Part shown: piece by piece, positions 22,748 to 35,300 of the stretch
How positions within the stretch are numbered: the first letter of the stretch is position 1
Layout: every line of letters starts with the position of its first letter
NCBI GenBank assembly: GCA_029532415.1
Contig: JAQOTA010000016.1
Span: 186,001-250,000 of the forward strand
Length of the DNA stretch: 64,000 nucleotides
Reading direction: 5' to 3'
Origin: Marasmius tenuissimus
Lineage: Eukaryota; Basidiomycota; Agaricomycetes; Agaricales; Marasmiaceae
The notes under the pieces: generated by a model
Database searches by the model: none
What the model was told of the DNA's origin: nothing
Seen by the model: only the letters and a program-made list of their open reading frames with translations
Program-made: the position numbers and the translations under genes

Positions 22748-24891
22748 TCATTTTCCGAACCGTGCCTCAGCGGCTCTAGCGCGTCTTTCCCTTTCAATCT
22801 TCGCTCTCATTTCTGGCGTCAACCCCGCCAGACCCTGCGCGCCTCCGCCTGCCCCACCGAGCTTTCTTGGTCCGGTTGTAGGGGCGGACGATTGTGAAGG
22901 GGGTATTTCCTTCCGACTATCCTCCTCCTCCTTGACCGTTTCTTTCTCCTTCGATTCTCTCTCTTTCACACGATCTTTCAGCCCCTTCCTCCTCACTTTC
23001 TTCTTCTCGTCCCGTTCGTCTTCCATCTCCTTATGAAGTGCGCTCGGCAGATGTGCTGCACCGAACCAGTCCCACCAGTCCGGATGCGCAGCTGCACACC
23101 TACGAAAAGCGTCCCGTGTAGATTTGTTTCGCGCCAGGTCATACGCCACTGGTTTGGTCTTCGGCGATTGGTCCTCTTCTGCACGGGTAAGTGACGACGC
23201 GCCGATGGTAGGATCGGCGTGCATGTCCTCCATAAGCCAGGTCACAACGCTGTCTTGACCGGCATGAGACGCAGCCTGGAGCAACGTCGTGGCCCTTTCG
23301 TTACCGTCGACGTCCGCCCAGGCGGGTATTCGAATGTCGATGTCTGCAATTTCGCTTTCCCCTAGATTCCCCGCCTCGCGGGCCCAGAAGGATTTCAGCG
23401 CTTCGAGTCGACCTTTGACGACCATATCTAGCAGACGGTTCCATCGTTCCCGAAACTGCTCTTCCTCCTTGGAGAGTTTGGGAGGTGGCGGCGGTTTAAG
23501 CTTCTCTGGTTGAGGGGTGGTTGAACGAGGAATAGGTTTAGTTTTTGGCAGGGATGCAAGGAACTCCTCATCCTGTGCGCGAAGAGCCTCTTCAGTAAGA
23601 TGTGATATCTTTGCGTTGGTGAGTTCATTCAGACATCGAGTGATCTCGGATTGAGTCTTGGAGATGTTGAATCAATCATGGACTTTATGTTTGCATAGAC
23701 GTACTTACCGGTCTTCGAGTGGGGAAAGGGAATGTGCGTAGTCTTTGGTCGACTTTCGTTATAACGCAACCATCGTAATCCATAAAAATTTTCCGATTTG
23801 CGGCGCTCGCCCGGATGAAAATCAATTCACAGTCGTTGAGTTCCTCTGACCAGGTTTCTATCAGGTTTCGAATGTCCTATAAGTTGTCGATTATCGGTTA
23901 GAAGTGAAGTCAAACCTCGGATACGTGGTTATGAGTACATACATCTCGCAAAGCCTGCTCGCCGTATCGACGGAGTTGTGCTCCAGCACTCTTAGCATTA
24001 CCTTTAGCATTATCGTTTAGAGACTGTGAGCCTCCTTGCTTTCTACGTGCTGAAGAATGTCAGATTCTGATCTCTCGTTGATCGGTAGATGTTCGACGTA
24101 CTTGTGTATCGATGGAAAGTTTTGTGTACCAGAACTTCGTTGTAAGGTTCCCGAACCTTAGGTTTCTTCGTCTTCTTCCCATCCTCTTCTGTTTGCCCTT
24201 CAGGTCTACTCACCCGAACAACCGCACCCGCGAAGTGACCGCCCGCTACCATGAACATGGCCCACTTCCGGCCATTCGGCATTTTCATCTGAAGGTCCTT
24301 CAGGGCCACGAGATATGATGCTTGCGGTGTGTTGAGGGGAAATAGCGTACGATAAACCCCTATCTGGGTATCTGGAGGCGAGTGAAACCATGCGATGGGT
24401 GTTTGTGGCATGTTCGGAGTGTCAGGATCGATGGGCGACTTGGGGCGTTTCCGTCGATGTTTGTTCACTAAGGTCTCAATAGCGTCTTCGTCCGAGGTTT
24501 CATTCGATCCGCTAGAAGATTCCGAGCCTGAGAGAGAGCCATCAAGGGCTGTTGTTGCCGTTAGTTCTGATTGAGGAGACAGTGCAGAGCGTGAGTACTC
24601 ACCATCGAGAAGTTGTATGAAGTCCTGTTCAGCTACTGGCTGACCGCCATTCAACTTGGCTTTTACATTGTATCTGTGCCAGTCCGATCTAAAGTGTGTT
24701 CGTTGTTGGCCCACGTCGCCGAAGGAGATTCCTAAACAGACATTACAAGTCCTAGGTCCCGTTGAGCTCGTCGCGAGAGTTGTGGACTGTTCCTTGTCTT
24801 CCTCTTCCTCTGGCACCGATGCGGTAGATACAAGACTTCTAGGAGTTAGGGTATCGAGAACTTGGGGAGGTATGGAATATACGTGGTACAT
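22748..24891 (-). CDS. VMS1: Vms1/ANKZF1 peptidyl-tRNA hydrolase
   Basis: Ribosome-quality-control factor that releases nascent chains from stalled 60S subunits and recruits Cdc48; it also protects mitochondria. About 640 residues. A C2H2 finger (CNVCLGISFGDVGQQRTHFRSDWHRYN) comes first. The VLRF1 hydrolase domain follows (MFMVAGGHFAGAVVR, NEVLVHKTFHRY) and, across an intron at about 24056-24109, TRRKQGGSQS, whose GGSQ carries the catalytic Gln. Next come QLRRYGEQALRD and the RNLIETWSEELNDCELIFIRASAANR region. Two ankyrin-like repeats (ATTLLQAASHAGQDSVVTWL, VAYDLARNKSTRDAFRRC) precede a Lys/Glu coiled coil. The C-terminus RAKIERERRARAAEARF is a Cdc48-binding VIM. All key residues are present. 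The start is ATG 24891. Confidence 0.93.
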
Positions 24892-25110
24892 GAGAGTAGG
24901 AAGAAGGGGAGTTGAAATCGAGTCATCAAGATGGTCTGAGCGCGATAAGATGCATCAAGTCATTTCTTCACACAGTCCAAATAGGATGCGGTACCGATAA
25001 GATTGACGAATCGCGAACTCGATCAATCAAACTGAACGGACTGAATCTCTAGGTGCTGTAATTCCATCTCTCTCTCTCTCACTGACACGTCCACTACACG
25101 TACTTCGGAA

Positions 25111-26195
25111 ATGGTTTCCTCTGAATTTGCAGACAGGCCGCTCAAGAAGCTAGTCTTATTCGATGTCGATGGCCCTCTTACTCTTGCTCGTCAGGTATCC
25201 GATGGTCACTATAGTAGATGTCAACCGATGCTTCTCATCTCTCCGTAGCCCGCACAACCAGAAGTGATTGAAGTGCTGAAGGAACTTCGCAAGAAAGTCG
25301 TTATTGGCTTTGTTGGAGGATCCGACTTGGTCAAGATCTCGGAGCAGTTGTCTGTTAATGGAGAGAAAGGTGCGCATTGCTTGGCTTCGACCTCCTACAA
25401 CGTTCTGAAATTCATCAGCACTCGATCTATTCGACTATGGCTTCGCGGAGAATGGACTCACGGCGTACAGGCTGGGCCAACCAATTGAATCCCAGTCATT
25501 TATTAAATTCCTCGGTGAAGAGAAGTACAAGCCTCTCGTTAACTTCATTCTCCATTATGTCGCGGATTTGGATATACCCATCAAACGGTCAGTGGAATGA
25601 GCTCTGCATGTGTCCCTCACTGCAACATCTTCACTTGTAGCGGGACGTTTGTGGAGTTCAGAAACGGGATGATCAACGTCAGTCCCATTGGCCGTAATGC
25701 AACGTGAGTGTCCTTGCGAGCTACCCCAGTTCCTTGCGTTCACGAGCGCGTTTGGGTCAGGATTGCCGAGCGTCTCGAGTTCAATGAATATGATAAAGTG
25801 AGTACTGAGGTACTGAGCGCCATCGATGCCTACCTTCACACTTGTACAGGTGCACGGAATCCGACCTGCCTTCATCAAGGTCTTGAAAGAGAAATTCCCC
25901 GACTACGGATTGACATACTCCATCGGTGGCCAAATATCTTTTGATATATTCCCTCATGGATGGGACAAGACCTACGCGTTACGCCACGTCGAGCATGAAG
26001 GCTTTGAGGAAATACACTTCTTTGGCGATAAAACCTCACCGGTCAGACTTTCCTGTTGACGCGTTGTTCTCTTGCTGACTTCAAGTTGTACAGGGAGGGA
26101 ATGACTATGAGATTTTTTCAGATCCGAGAACGATTGGCCATACAGTTGTCAACTATAAGGAAACGATTGGGAAGCTGAGGGAATTATTCCTCTAA
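25111..26195 (+). CDS. SEC53: Phosphomannomutase (Sec53/PMM family)
   Basis: Cytosolic HAD-superfamily enzyme converting mannose-6-P to mannose-1-P, the precursor of GDP-mannose for N-glycans, O-mannosylation and GPI anchors. About 255 residues in six or seven exons. Landmarks: [15 protein letters not shown] (motif I, nucleophile and acid Asp both present), [33 protein letters not shown], the cap region [20 protein letters not shown], then [26 protein letters not shown] and [24 protein letters not shown] with [15 protein letters not shown]. Odd: motif I reads DVDGPLT where family members I know have DVDGTLT. A CT dinucleotide run lies just upstream of the ATG. It is in the same glycosylation route as PMT2, 3 kb away. 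Confidence 0.93.
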
Positions 26196-26361
26196 GGAGA
26201 TAGTGGACGATATACAGGCTACAGCTGGCATGGAATTGTACTTAACTAGATAGTTCGAAACAAATGGGGTTACATACCTTTAGGTCACTTTTTTGATTTT
26301 GCATAGTTGACCTTCGGTATCGCTTGCCTCGTGGCAAAATATCGTCGCTTAGCTGTACTTG

Positions 26362-29300
26362 ATGGACAATATTCGCAGGGCAACGTCGCGAGAAGACTCT
26401 GCAGTTTACGATCTCCGTTCACAAATCCACACAAACTCTCCTGGCCACATGGTTGTTGGCACATCCCCCACCGCAGACGACTCCGAACACTCCGTTCTCG
26501 AGGACGACTCTGACGCGGAGATGGATCGCGACGAATACGAGGAGGACGAGCTCATGGACGAAGACGACGACGACGGCTCTTCCTCTCTGTCTATACCCAA
26601 CGAATCCATCGACTTTGACCTCGTCTACTCTCTACATAGCTTCGCTGCTACTGTTGAGGGCCAGGCCAATGTTGTCAAGGGAGATTCGCTCTTCTTGATG
26701 GACGACAGCAACAGTTATTGGTGGCTTGTGAGGGTCCTCAAGACCCAGGAGGTCGGATATATACCTGCAGAGAACATTGAAACTCCTTTTGAACGGCTGG
26801 CCAGGTTGAATAAACACCGGAATGTTGATGTGAGTAGTCATTAGAGTGTCTTATGATGATGAGCCTAAATAACTTTTCTATCGCTACCTAGCTAGCATCC
26901 GCTACCCACGCTGAACTTCAAGACGGTCTACTACAGTCTCAAGACCGCCTCCGACAGAATCTCAACAACTCACGGCAGGGACGTACAGATTCTCCGTCCC
27001 AATCACGACCACTGAAGAGCAAGACCGTTGATTTTAACGTCGACCGTAGCTTCTATCGTTATCCCCCTGCAGTATGGCATGCTGATGAAGAGTTGGATGA
27101 CTTTGAAGACGAGGAGGAGGATGAGTGGGATGTTGGTGAATACTACGAGGAAGATCCTGTGTTGATGGCTGAGAAAGCAGCCCAACAAGAGGTGCTGGAT
27201 AGGGCGAATGCTCGACTGGCTGCTGCTGAGGCAGTTTCCGGTCAACAGATGGGAATGCCAGGAGAGCACGAGGATGAAATGAAATGGGAAGATTCACCTC
27301 TGGAGGAGGTGCGTATGAAACCCCAGGAAATGTCAGAACTCCAGCAGTCCTTGCAATCACAACAACAATCCATAAGAGCCTCACCATCCCCAGCACGGGA
27401 CGGCATTGCAGAGCAACCGCGTGTGTCACCCACTGCTCAGTCAGGTTCTATTTCATCGGATAACACCACTACCACCACCGCTCCACTTTCTGTATCCACC
27501 GGTCAAAATGGCGAACGACGGCTTGTCGCCGATCCCTTCTCCGAGTTCGACATGAGCCCAAATAGCGCCAACCCCTCCTCGCCCACAAACTCCTCTAGTA
27601 CCCATGAGACGGTGAAGTTGACGATGACACCGACTATCGCGCGTGACAATGTGTTCGAGTCCCAACAAGCGACTGCATACGATCCAAGGAAGCGACGAGG
27701 TGACGAGGAAGATAGTGCAGCCGCAGAGGATGCCAGGAAGCGGGCCAAGAACGTTGTCAGCCCTCCCCCGGCAAAATCTGGACCTTCGAGTTCCGGGGGT
27801 GGAAAGTTGCGCAAAGAACGAGATCGCTCGGATTCGGCGGGTACGCGTTCTTTGGAATCTGTGTCGGGTTCCACAGAGGACGATTCCTCCTCGAATACCG
27901 GGAAGGACAAGGACAAGAAGAAGAAGTCTGGCGTCTTCGGTGCTTTATTCGGCCGTAAGAAGGATAAGAAAGAAGGGTCGAAAGATCTTAGGGACACGGC
28001 TGGTATGAAGGACAGCAAGTCTTCTGCATCGATGGACGCTGACATCGTTGTCGGACCCAACATGGGAAGAATATCAGAGGAAACTGGTCGACGGCCTTCC
28101 GCCAGTAGTCAAGGGACAAGCGTAGAAAGCGGTATGGTCTCACCTACTACTGCTATGGCCATGCAGCAACAGCAACCAATGGTTGCACCATCCACGCCTC
28201 CTCATAATCAACATCCCGCTGGCTCGGCTCCCGGAGGCTCGACCTCGTATGGTTCTTTGGCTTCGATGTCGTCCACTTCTACACCTCCATCATCACTTAC
28301 ATCTTCGCCTGCTGCCCAAACATTAAGGCAGAGAGATCAGGCTCAGCAAGCTCTTTATCAACAATACCTGAACCGATCTCCAGCGTCTGCGCCCGATCCT
28401 AATTACGGGCTGCAGAGCGCAAGCGTAGTTAACGCTGGAGCAAGGTGGGGACGGGAAAGGGATCCGATGTCCGGTACATCAACCACCCAGCCATCATCTA
28501 GCGGCCTGGCGCCGCCCACACAGCGCCAACGGCCAGGATCACTGATTCTGACATCCGAAGCTTTGGCTTCTCATCCTATATCAGCCCTCAACGCATATTC
28601 CTCTGCTGCTGTGTCCCCATCTGCAGCGGCACCACCCATAGCAGAACTTTCCGTCGTCAGGATCTTCGCAGGGAGAGGACTTGAAGAAGAGACGGAGGCG
28701 ACTTTCAAGACCGTTTTGCTCAACTCGCAAACGACTGCGGGTGACCTGGTCGGTCAGGCAGTGCAGAGGTTCCGGCTCAATGTTCCTAGCGACGGCCACT
28801 CAACCGACGAGGAGGAAGAGGCAATGGACGACCCCTCTGTCAAGAGAGCGAAACTCATTGGCCCCAGCCGTTATTACTTTTTGACGATCAAGCAAATCGA
28901 GGGTGGCGCCAGCGTAAAGTTGAAGCCAGATGAGAAGCCTCTCGTGGTCTTCGAATCCCTTGTCGAGGATGCCAGGCTCGCTAGAGAGGAGAGGGAAAGG
29001 GAAGAGAGGGAGAGGTTAATGTCCACACCAAAGGTCAAACGCAGTAGCGTTGGGTCTATCAGCTCCGTGACAAGTAACTTGAGCATGCACCCTGCGATCA
29101 AAAAGCTGCCTATGAACGACTTCACGGATGACTCTGCAGTCAAATTCTATATACACCGGAAGGGGGTTGATCCTGATGAAGATGAGGAATATGATGAGGT
29201 GCTAGGCTATAGGAGGTTCAGTACGGAAGAGGGGGACGACACCATGGTCGCGGCCGACACATCTATGTCGAGCAACCTGGCTGAGTCTGACTCTGGAGCA

Positions 29301-31305
29301 TTCTTATCGCCTTCGTCCTCAGGGTCGAGCAAAGCCATGGAACGCCTCTTGTCACCAGCATTGAGGTTCTCTTTGCAGCTGGTGATTCACCCCGAAGACC
29401 TTCCAGACGATATGGTATTCGACACCGTTACAGAGGCGATCATCTTCAAGGGTACTCTGAAAGACAGAGAAAGGGATTCGAGAAGGCACTCACATGCGTC
29501 TTCTGTCTCCAATACTTCGTCCTCTATTCCCCAAAACTTCAGGAGGAAGATATTCGTTTTCCCGAAAAATGTTACCGTCGCTGAGGTCATTGAACTGGGA
29601 TTAGAGAGGTTTGGTATCCTGGAGGGGGTCGTCGACGGCGGAGATGAAGTAGAGGACAAGCTCACCAAACGCAGAAGTAATGCTGCACGGGTACGATATG
29701 GGCTGTCTGCGATGATCGGTGACTCTGGTGGGTCGTTTTGTCCATTATAATCTATCGCGTGGTCTCACATTTGCACAGAGAGGGACTTGTCGCCAGCCAG
29801 TCGAATTATTGATTCGTATCCTAGGCCACCAACCTTCCGCGCAGCGGAACGCGACAGGAATCGTTCAAAAGATCTTCAACGCCGTTCAATCGATTCCGCT
29901 CAGATCCTCGGCAACATGGATGACTTGTCACCAGATGACCCGGTCTTTGTTTTGAGGCGCGCCACGTCCTACAAGACCTCCACGAGCAAGCATCGTATGT
30001 CCGCGCCGCTCGACGAGCTCGCATTGAGAAACCTGCATCAACAGCTGAATCGGGACTCTATCTCGTCGTCTACGCGCGGCGGAACGGATAGTACCCCCAT
30101 ATCGCCAAACATTATTACAGGCGGATTTGCCGATCAACAGAGAAAGGATCAGCCGTCGCGGAAGGAGATCATCGCTGCCCAGAGGGAGGCATCGAGGGCG
30201 ACGCAGCGAGCTATGTTGTCTACTCAGGCAAACGCCGTTCGTGGTGTCGACGTTCTTCTTCCTGGAAACGCAAGGCTTCGTAGCGCAAGAGTAGATGCCG
30301 ACGACAAGATGCGATATTCTTACGTTCAACCAGATGGAGAAACGTATGATATCAGCGACATTGTTGAAGAGGAGTGGCGCGGTGGTGAATATCACAATAA
30401 GGATAGTCAGAAGCGAGATTTATTGGAGAATGTTGTTACGGGAAGGGCCGGCGCGGGCGAAAAACTTGACCGTATATTGGGAAGGATAAAGAACGGAAAG
30501 TCCGGTTTGCAACCGCCTGGATCGGCCTCTCAACAAGGTCTCCGCAGTGGATCGCCATCGTCGCAATACTCTCTGGACGAAACTGTCGAGGCGTACGGTA
30601 GATCGCGATCCGTAACCCCCGCTGGCACATCTATGGCTAGTGTAACGTCAGGGCCAAAAGTAGTTGGACAGGTCAATCGTGCAGCTTCCCCAGCCTCTAC
30701 GGCTGGTGGAAGGATGTCGCCCAGTGGCCAGCGTCCCGGAACTGTTACTCCCACTGCCGCAGCTGGGGACAGACCAGACAACAGGCGAAACCCATCTATT
30801 GCATCGGTGATGTCCGACATGTCTGGCTATGCCACTCCTGCAACGCATCCAATGACTCCCTCACCAATCGACAACGAAGTGCCAAGGTCAGCCCCTGGAA
30901 CTCCGAAAATGCAGGCACAACAAGTCCAACACCAACGACAGCGAAGTGCGGGACTGAGCACAACAGGGAAGAAGACCCCAGTAGGACGACCGCTCATTCC
31001 CAAGGACGACTTTGGTGTGTCTCAGATGATGGCAATCATCGAGTACAGAGCCAGCAAAAATAAAGGCACGGTGGCTGAGGCCCCAATCAAGCACGACCCA
31101 GTGGACGACATGTTGTTCGGAAGACAGCTGGACCTGGCTACCTTGCACCCGAAAATCAGGGACATATATGCCGACTCGTTTAGAGAGATGGACGAGGTGG
31201 ATAAGGTGCGTCCATAATGGGATTGAATCTACCGCTAAATCCTGACTTTCTTTCCAGTACTTGGATGACCAGTTGCTTCGTATTCAGACTGCGAGACAGT
31301 CGTGA
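26362..31305 (+). CDS. Large SH3-domain polarity protein (Bud14/Tea4-like) with ubiquitin-fold regions
   Basis: Probable cortical polarity factor; the SH3 resembles fungal Bud14/Tea4 proteins that recruit PP1 phosphatase and regulate formins. Roughly 1,560 residues. An acidic leader (EDDSDAEMDRDEYEEDELMDED) precedes the SH3 at about residues 85-150 (YSLHSFAATVEGQANVVKGD, SYWWLVRVLKTQEVGYIPAENIE), then FERLARLNKHRNVDLAS. After a 50-nt intron one exon runs over 2.8 kb: low-complexity Ser/Gln-rich sequence, a KKKSGVFGALFGRKKDKK basic box, an RA-like fold (LSVVRIFAGRGLEEETEATFKTVLLNSQ...RYYFLTIKQIEGG), and a second such region (RRKIFVFPKNVTVAEVIELGLERFGI). A third large exon from about 29780 encodes IDSYPRPPTFRAAERDRNRS and more disordered sequence. 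The last exon ends LRIQTARQS. The ATG at 26362 is the only one upstream of the conserved part. No RVxF motif was assigned with confidence. Confidence 0.82.
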
Positions 31306-31528
31306 ATGAAAAAGTATTTGTAACAGTATAACACAGTTTCGTTTTTGGCTCTCTCATTGCCACCCCGTCTTGGGTACACATTCGTTTTGGCCCTTATTTA
31401 TTTTATCGTCTGTCTAACGTAGTTTACCTTCAATACAATATACCCTATTGTGCTTGGACTTAGGTAGTAGCAATTTTATCCAAGGTTGAATAACTTCTTG
31501 GATAAAATCCAGCAAGGTATGTGTATAG
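31306..31528. other. 3' UTR region of the SH3 gene
   Basis: AT-rich sequence with several T runs follows the stop codon. No gene was seen. It joins directly to the inverted-repeat element that begins at 31531. Confidence 0.4.
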
Positions 31529-32149
31529 TACAGAGGCAAACCTATAAGCGAAACAAACCCATTAGCGAAACATTTTGATCCTGAGCTCACACAAGGAGAT
31601 ATTTTCAAGCAGCCTTTTTCTGTACAATACTATCAAACTTGTGGAGTACACCGCCAGTTATTAGAAGGGTGTCATCGGCGGTATGGCTTCACAAAAAATG
31701 AAGAATACCCAAAATTTCGGAAAAATGGGACAAAATCACTAGAATTTGGCTCTGTATCCTAATTTCTGCAAGGTCAAGCGCTTGAAACATATCCATGAGG
31801 GTGTTAGATTCATTCCCAAACTTGTTTGGGGGACAGAGGCTCGTCGTGTTGATGAGAGCGCAATTTCGGTGGTGAAGGGTTCAGTCGAGATGAGCGCTTA
31901 AGGGCGCTTAGAGAGTCAAACCGGTGCAACACGTGATTTTTCGCTAATGGGTTTTTGGCCAGTTTTGCCTTCAAGGCACGAAATGCTTTGCGCATTGCAA
32001 AGGCCTGCCCGTAAAATCACACAAATATACCAGCAGCATCCCCACACGCATGAATCTTTGCCTATCATACAGATTCGCGTAATTCCTCCCTGAAGTTGCA
32101 TTACGAGCGGTTTTATCTACAATGTTTCGCTAATGGGTTTGCCTCTGTA
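31529..32149. mobile_element. Second MITE-like element with TA target duplication and internally repeated arms
   Basis: The outer 12 bp CAGAGGCAAACC (31531-31542) returns inverted as GGTTTGCCTCTG (32136-32147). TA flanks both ends. The right arm, inverted, continues AACCCATTAGCGAAACATT directly; the left arm carries that same block at 31556-31574 but with an extra diverged copy (CCTATAAGCGAAACA) inserted before it, so the left arm has an 18-bp tandem duplication. A further copy of the motif, TTTCGCTAATGGGTTT, lies inside at about 31938-31953. Interior frames are short and not recognisable. The 617-bp element shares no clear sequence with the element at 22218. It ends about 215 bp before the POL3 start. 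Confidence 0.72.
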
Positions 32150-32361
32150 CTTCGTATTCCAGGCAAGGCATGAGTCACTGTCACGATCGCGTGTCGTCAT
32201 CATACAAATCATTGGATCGTGACATCGTGACGCGGACAGCTTTTGTTGGTACTTATCACCTTGACGCGTTGCTTGCTCCTCATTGTCAAGACCCCCGTCA
32301 TCTCAGGCCTTGTCTCTCTATCTCCTACATGAAAGGACCCCTCACTTCGTCCATAGCCAAC

Positions 32362-35300
32362 ATGCCCAAGTCCAAGACAAGGTCTTATATCTCTATTCGC
32401 AAATAAACGCGTGCTGACTTGGACAATTCACGACTCACAGAGCAAAACCCGATCTTGAATCTCAACCAGCCGCGAAGAAACGCAAATTGGAATCGCTATC
32501 TGGGTCTCAAGCAGAAGCGAAGTCCTCGTTTGCCGACGTTCTTGAGAAGTTGAAGGATGAAACAGGGGAGAGGCCTGGTGTGTATTCCACACTTCTGCCA
32601 CATAGCTACGCTGACTTGTCTTTCTTAAGATACTGAGGGCGGAGCGGATTGCTGGTCAAGACCACAGCTGAATGGAATTGATGAAGCCCGAGACAAGATC
32701 GGTGCGCTGTCAATTGTCTCAACCAGATTGTCCGGAGACTGACCACTCATGGGCTTCACTCAGTCTTCCAGCAGATTGACATTGAGGATAATTATGACGG
32801 GTTTAGGCCTGTTATTAGAATGTATGGTGTGACAGAGGTAAATGAGACCCCCGCTTCCCCAGTCGTCTCGCTCACATTTCCAACAGAGTGGACACAGTGT
32901 TCTCGCCCACTTTCACGACTTCCTGCCGTATTTCTATGTACCACAACCACGCGCTTTTCAAGCAGAAGATTTGGACGCATTCCGGCAATATCTCAATGTT
33001 CGTCAAATACAGATCCCTCTTACGCGACCTAACACAATACGTTCCAGAGCATGACCTCTGACCACGCGGTACTTAAAGCAGAGATCATCAAAAAACGAAC
33101 GCTATGGGGTTACAAAGGAGACGACGCTGTGCCATTCATCAAACTCACACTCTCCAACCCGAAATGGGTTCCAAAAGTCCGAGATAAGTCGCTGAACCAT
33201 TTTCGTTCGGATCATGGGGAGGCCTGACTCACCGATTCCCATTACGCCTCTTTGAGCGCAGCGAATGCAACTTCAGGGACGCTTTCGCGCCTCGCCAGGT
33301 CGGAGACTCCTACCCAACATACGAAAGTAACATCAAGTTCACTCTCCGTTTCATGATTGATACAAAGGTTACTCCATCCATCTCTCGTGTTTCGTCACTT
33401 CCTGAACTTGTGTTGCCAGGTCGTTGGTATGAACTGGATCGAAGTACCTGCCGGGAAATATAAGCTGGTCGCCCCAGACAAGAAGAAATCGCACTGCCAG
33501 GTTGAGATTGACGTCAAGTCTGTCCCCATACTCTCCGGTGTTGTCCCGTGCTCATGTTACACAGATGGAATGATTTCATTTCCCATGAACCTGAAGGGGA
33601 ATGGTCGAGGATAGCACCCCTCCGTATACTAAGTTTTGATATCGAGTGTGCGGGTCGAAGGGGGGTGTTCCCCGAACCGTCGAAGGATCCTGTTATCCAA
33701 ATCGCCAACATGGTGACGCGCCAAGGTTCGGATTCACTTGACTGAAGCCCAGCGTCTGTTGACCATCATATAGGAGAGACGCAACCTTTCGTCCGAAATG
33801 TTTTTACCCTGAATACCTGCTCACATATTGTGGGATCTCAGGTGCTTTCATTCGACGACGAAGCTAAGATGCTCACTGCTTGGCGGGACTTTGTGGAGGA
33901 GGTTGATCCTGACCTGGTCATTGGGTACAATATCTCCAACTTCGACTTCCCTTACTTGATGGATCGAGCGGAAGCTCTTAAAGCGAAGAAATTTCCTTAC
34001 CTCGGGCGGTTGAGGAGTGGGTATTTACATATAAGTGCGTCTTGCTACTCACCTTAGAACATTCCCATCAGATATACAAACGAAGACGAAGGACACCCAC
34101 TTCTCGTCCAAAGCATATGGGCAACGTGATTCCAAAGATACAGTCTTGGAGGGTAGACTCCAGCTTGATGTCCTGCAGTTCATGCAGCGAGAACACAAAC
34201 TGCGGAGCTATTCTCTGAATTCTGTTTGCGCCCAGTTTCTCGGGGAGCAGAAGGAGGATGTGCATCATTCCATCATCACAGACTTGCAGAATGGTACTTC
34301 GGAGTCTCGTCGCCGACTGGCCATATACTGTTTGAAGGCAAGGCGCTTGCATGCTGCCGAGGAATAAGGGCTAACGTGTGATTTAGGATGCTTACCTTCC
34401 GCAACGGCTGATGGACAAGCTGATGTGTTTTGTCAACTACATCGAAATGTCAAGAGTCACGGGTGTACCTTTCAACTATCTACTTTCTCGAGGTCAATCA
34501 ATCAAGGTGTTGACCCAACTATTCCGAAGGGCGAACGAAGAGGGTTATCTCATTCCTGCGCTCAAAGGAGAAGGTACTTCAGAAACACCCTTCGATCGCA
34601 CTCAAACTAATCATCCATAAGGCACCGACGAACAGTACGAAGGAGCCACGGTCATCGAACCCAGCAAAGGCTTTTACGATGTACCCATTGCGACGCTGGA
34701 CTTCAGTTCACTTTATCCGTCTATCATGATGGCACACAACTTGTGCTATACCACTCTGCTGGACAAGGTCACGATAGATCGCATGAACTTGGTCAGGGAT
34801 GTGGATTATATTCAAACCCCCAACAACGGTACGAAATTTGATACGACCGTGATCACATAAATCTGACTTCTACAATAGATTGTTTTGCGACACAGGCGAG
34901 GCGGAAAGGGCTGCTACCTATCATCCTCGAAGATCTTATCTCTGCGCGTAAACGGGCCAAAGCTGACTTGAAGAGCGAGAAAGATCCATTCAAGCGAGCC
35001 GTCTTGGATGGTCGTCAGCTTGCACTCAAGGTATGATTCCTCCTTTTCTTGAAGAGCCACATTGCTTACAAGCAACAGATCAGTGCAAACTCTGTATACG
35101 GTTTCACAGGAGCAACCGTTGGCAAACTCCCTTGTTTGGCCATCTCTTCAAGTGTCACTGCATATGGTCGACAAATGATTGAGAAAACAAAACAGGTAAG
35201 GAGTGAAAACCAAACGAGTACATCTAGACTCATGCTCGTCCAGGAAGTAGAGGCTGAGTACAGCATCGCCAACGGGCACGACCATGACGCGAAGGTCATT

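Noticed and set aside
25068..25080. CT dinucleotide run before SEC53 as a microsatellite of note
   Set aside because: Short pyrimidine tracts are ordinary in fungal promoters.
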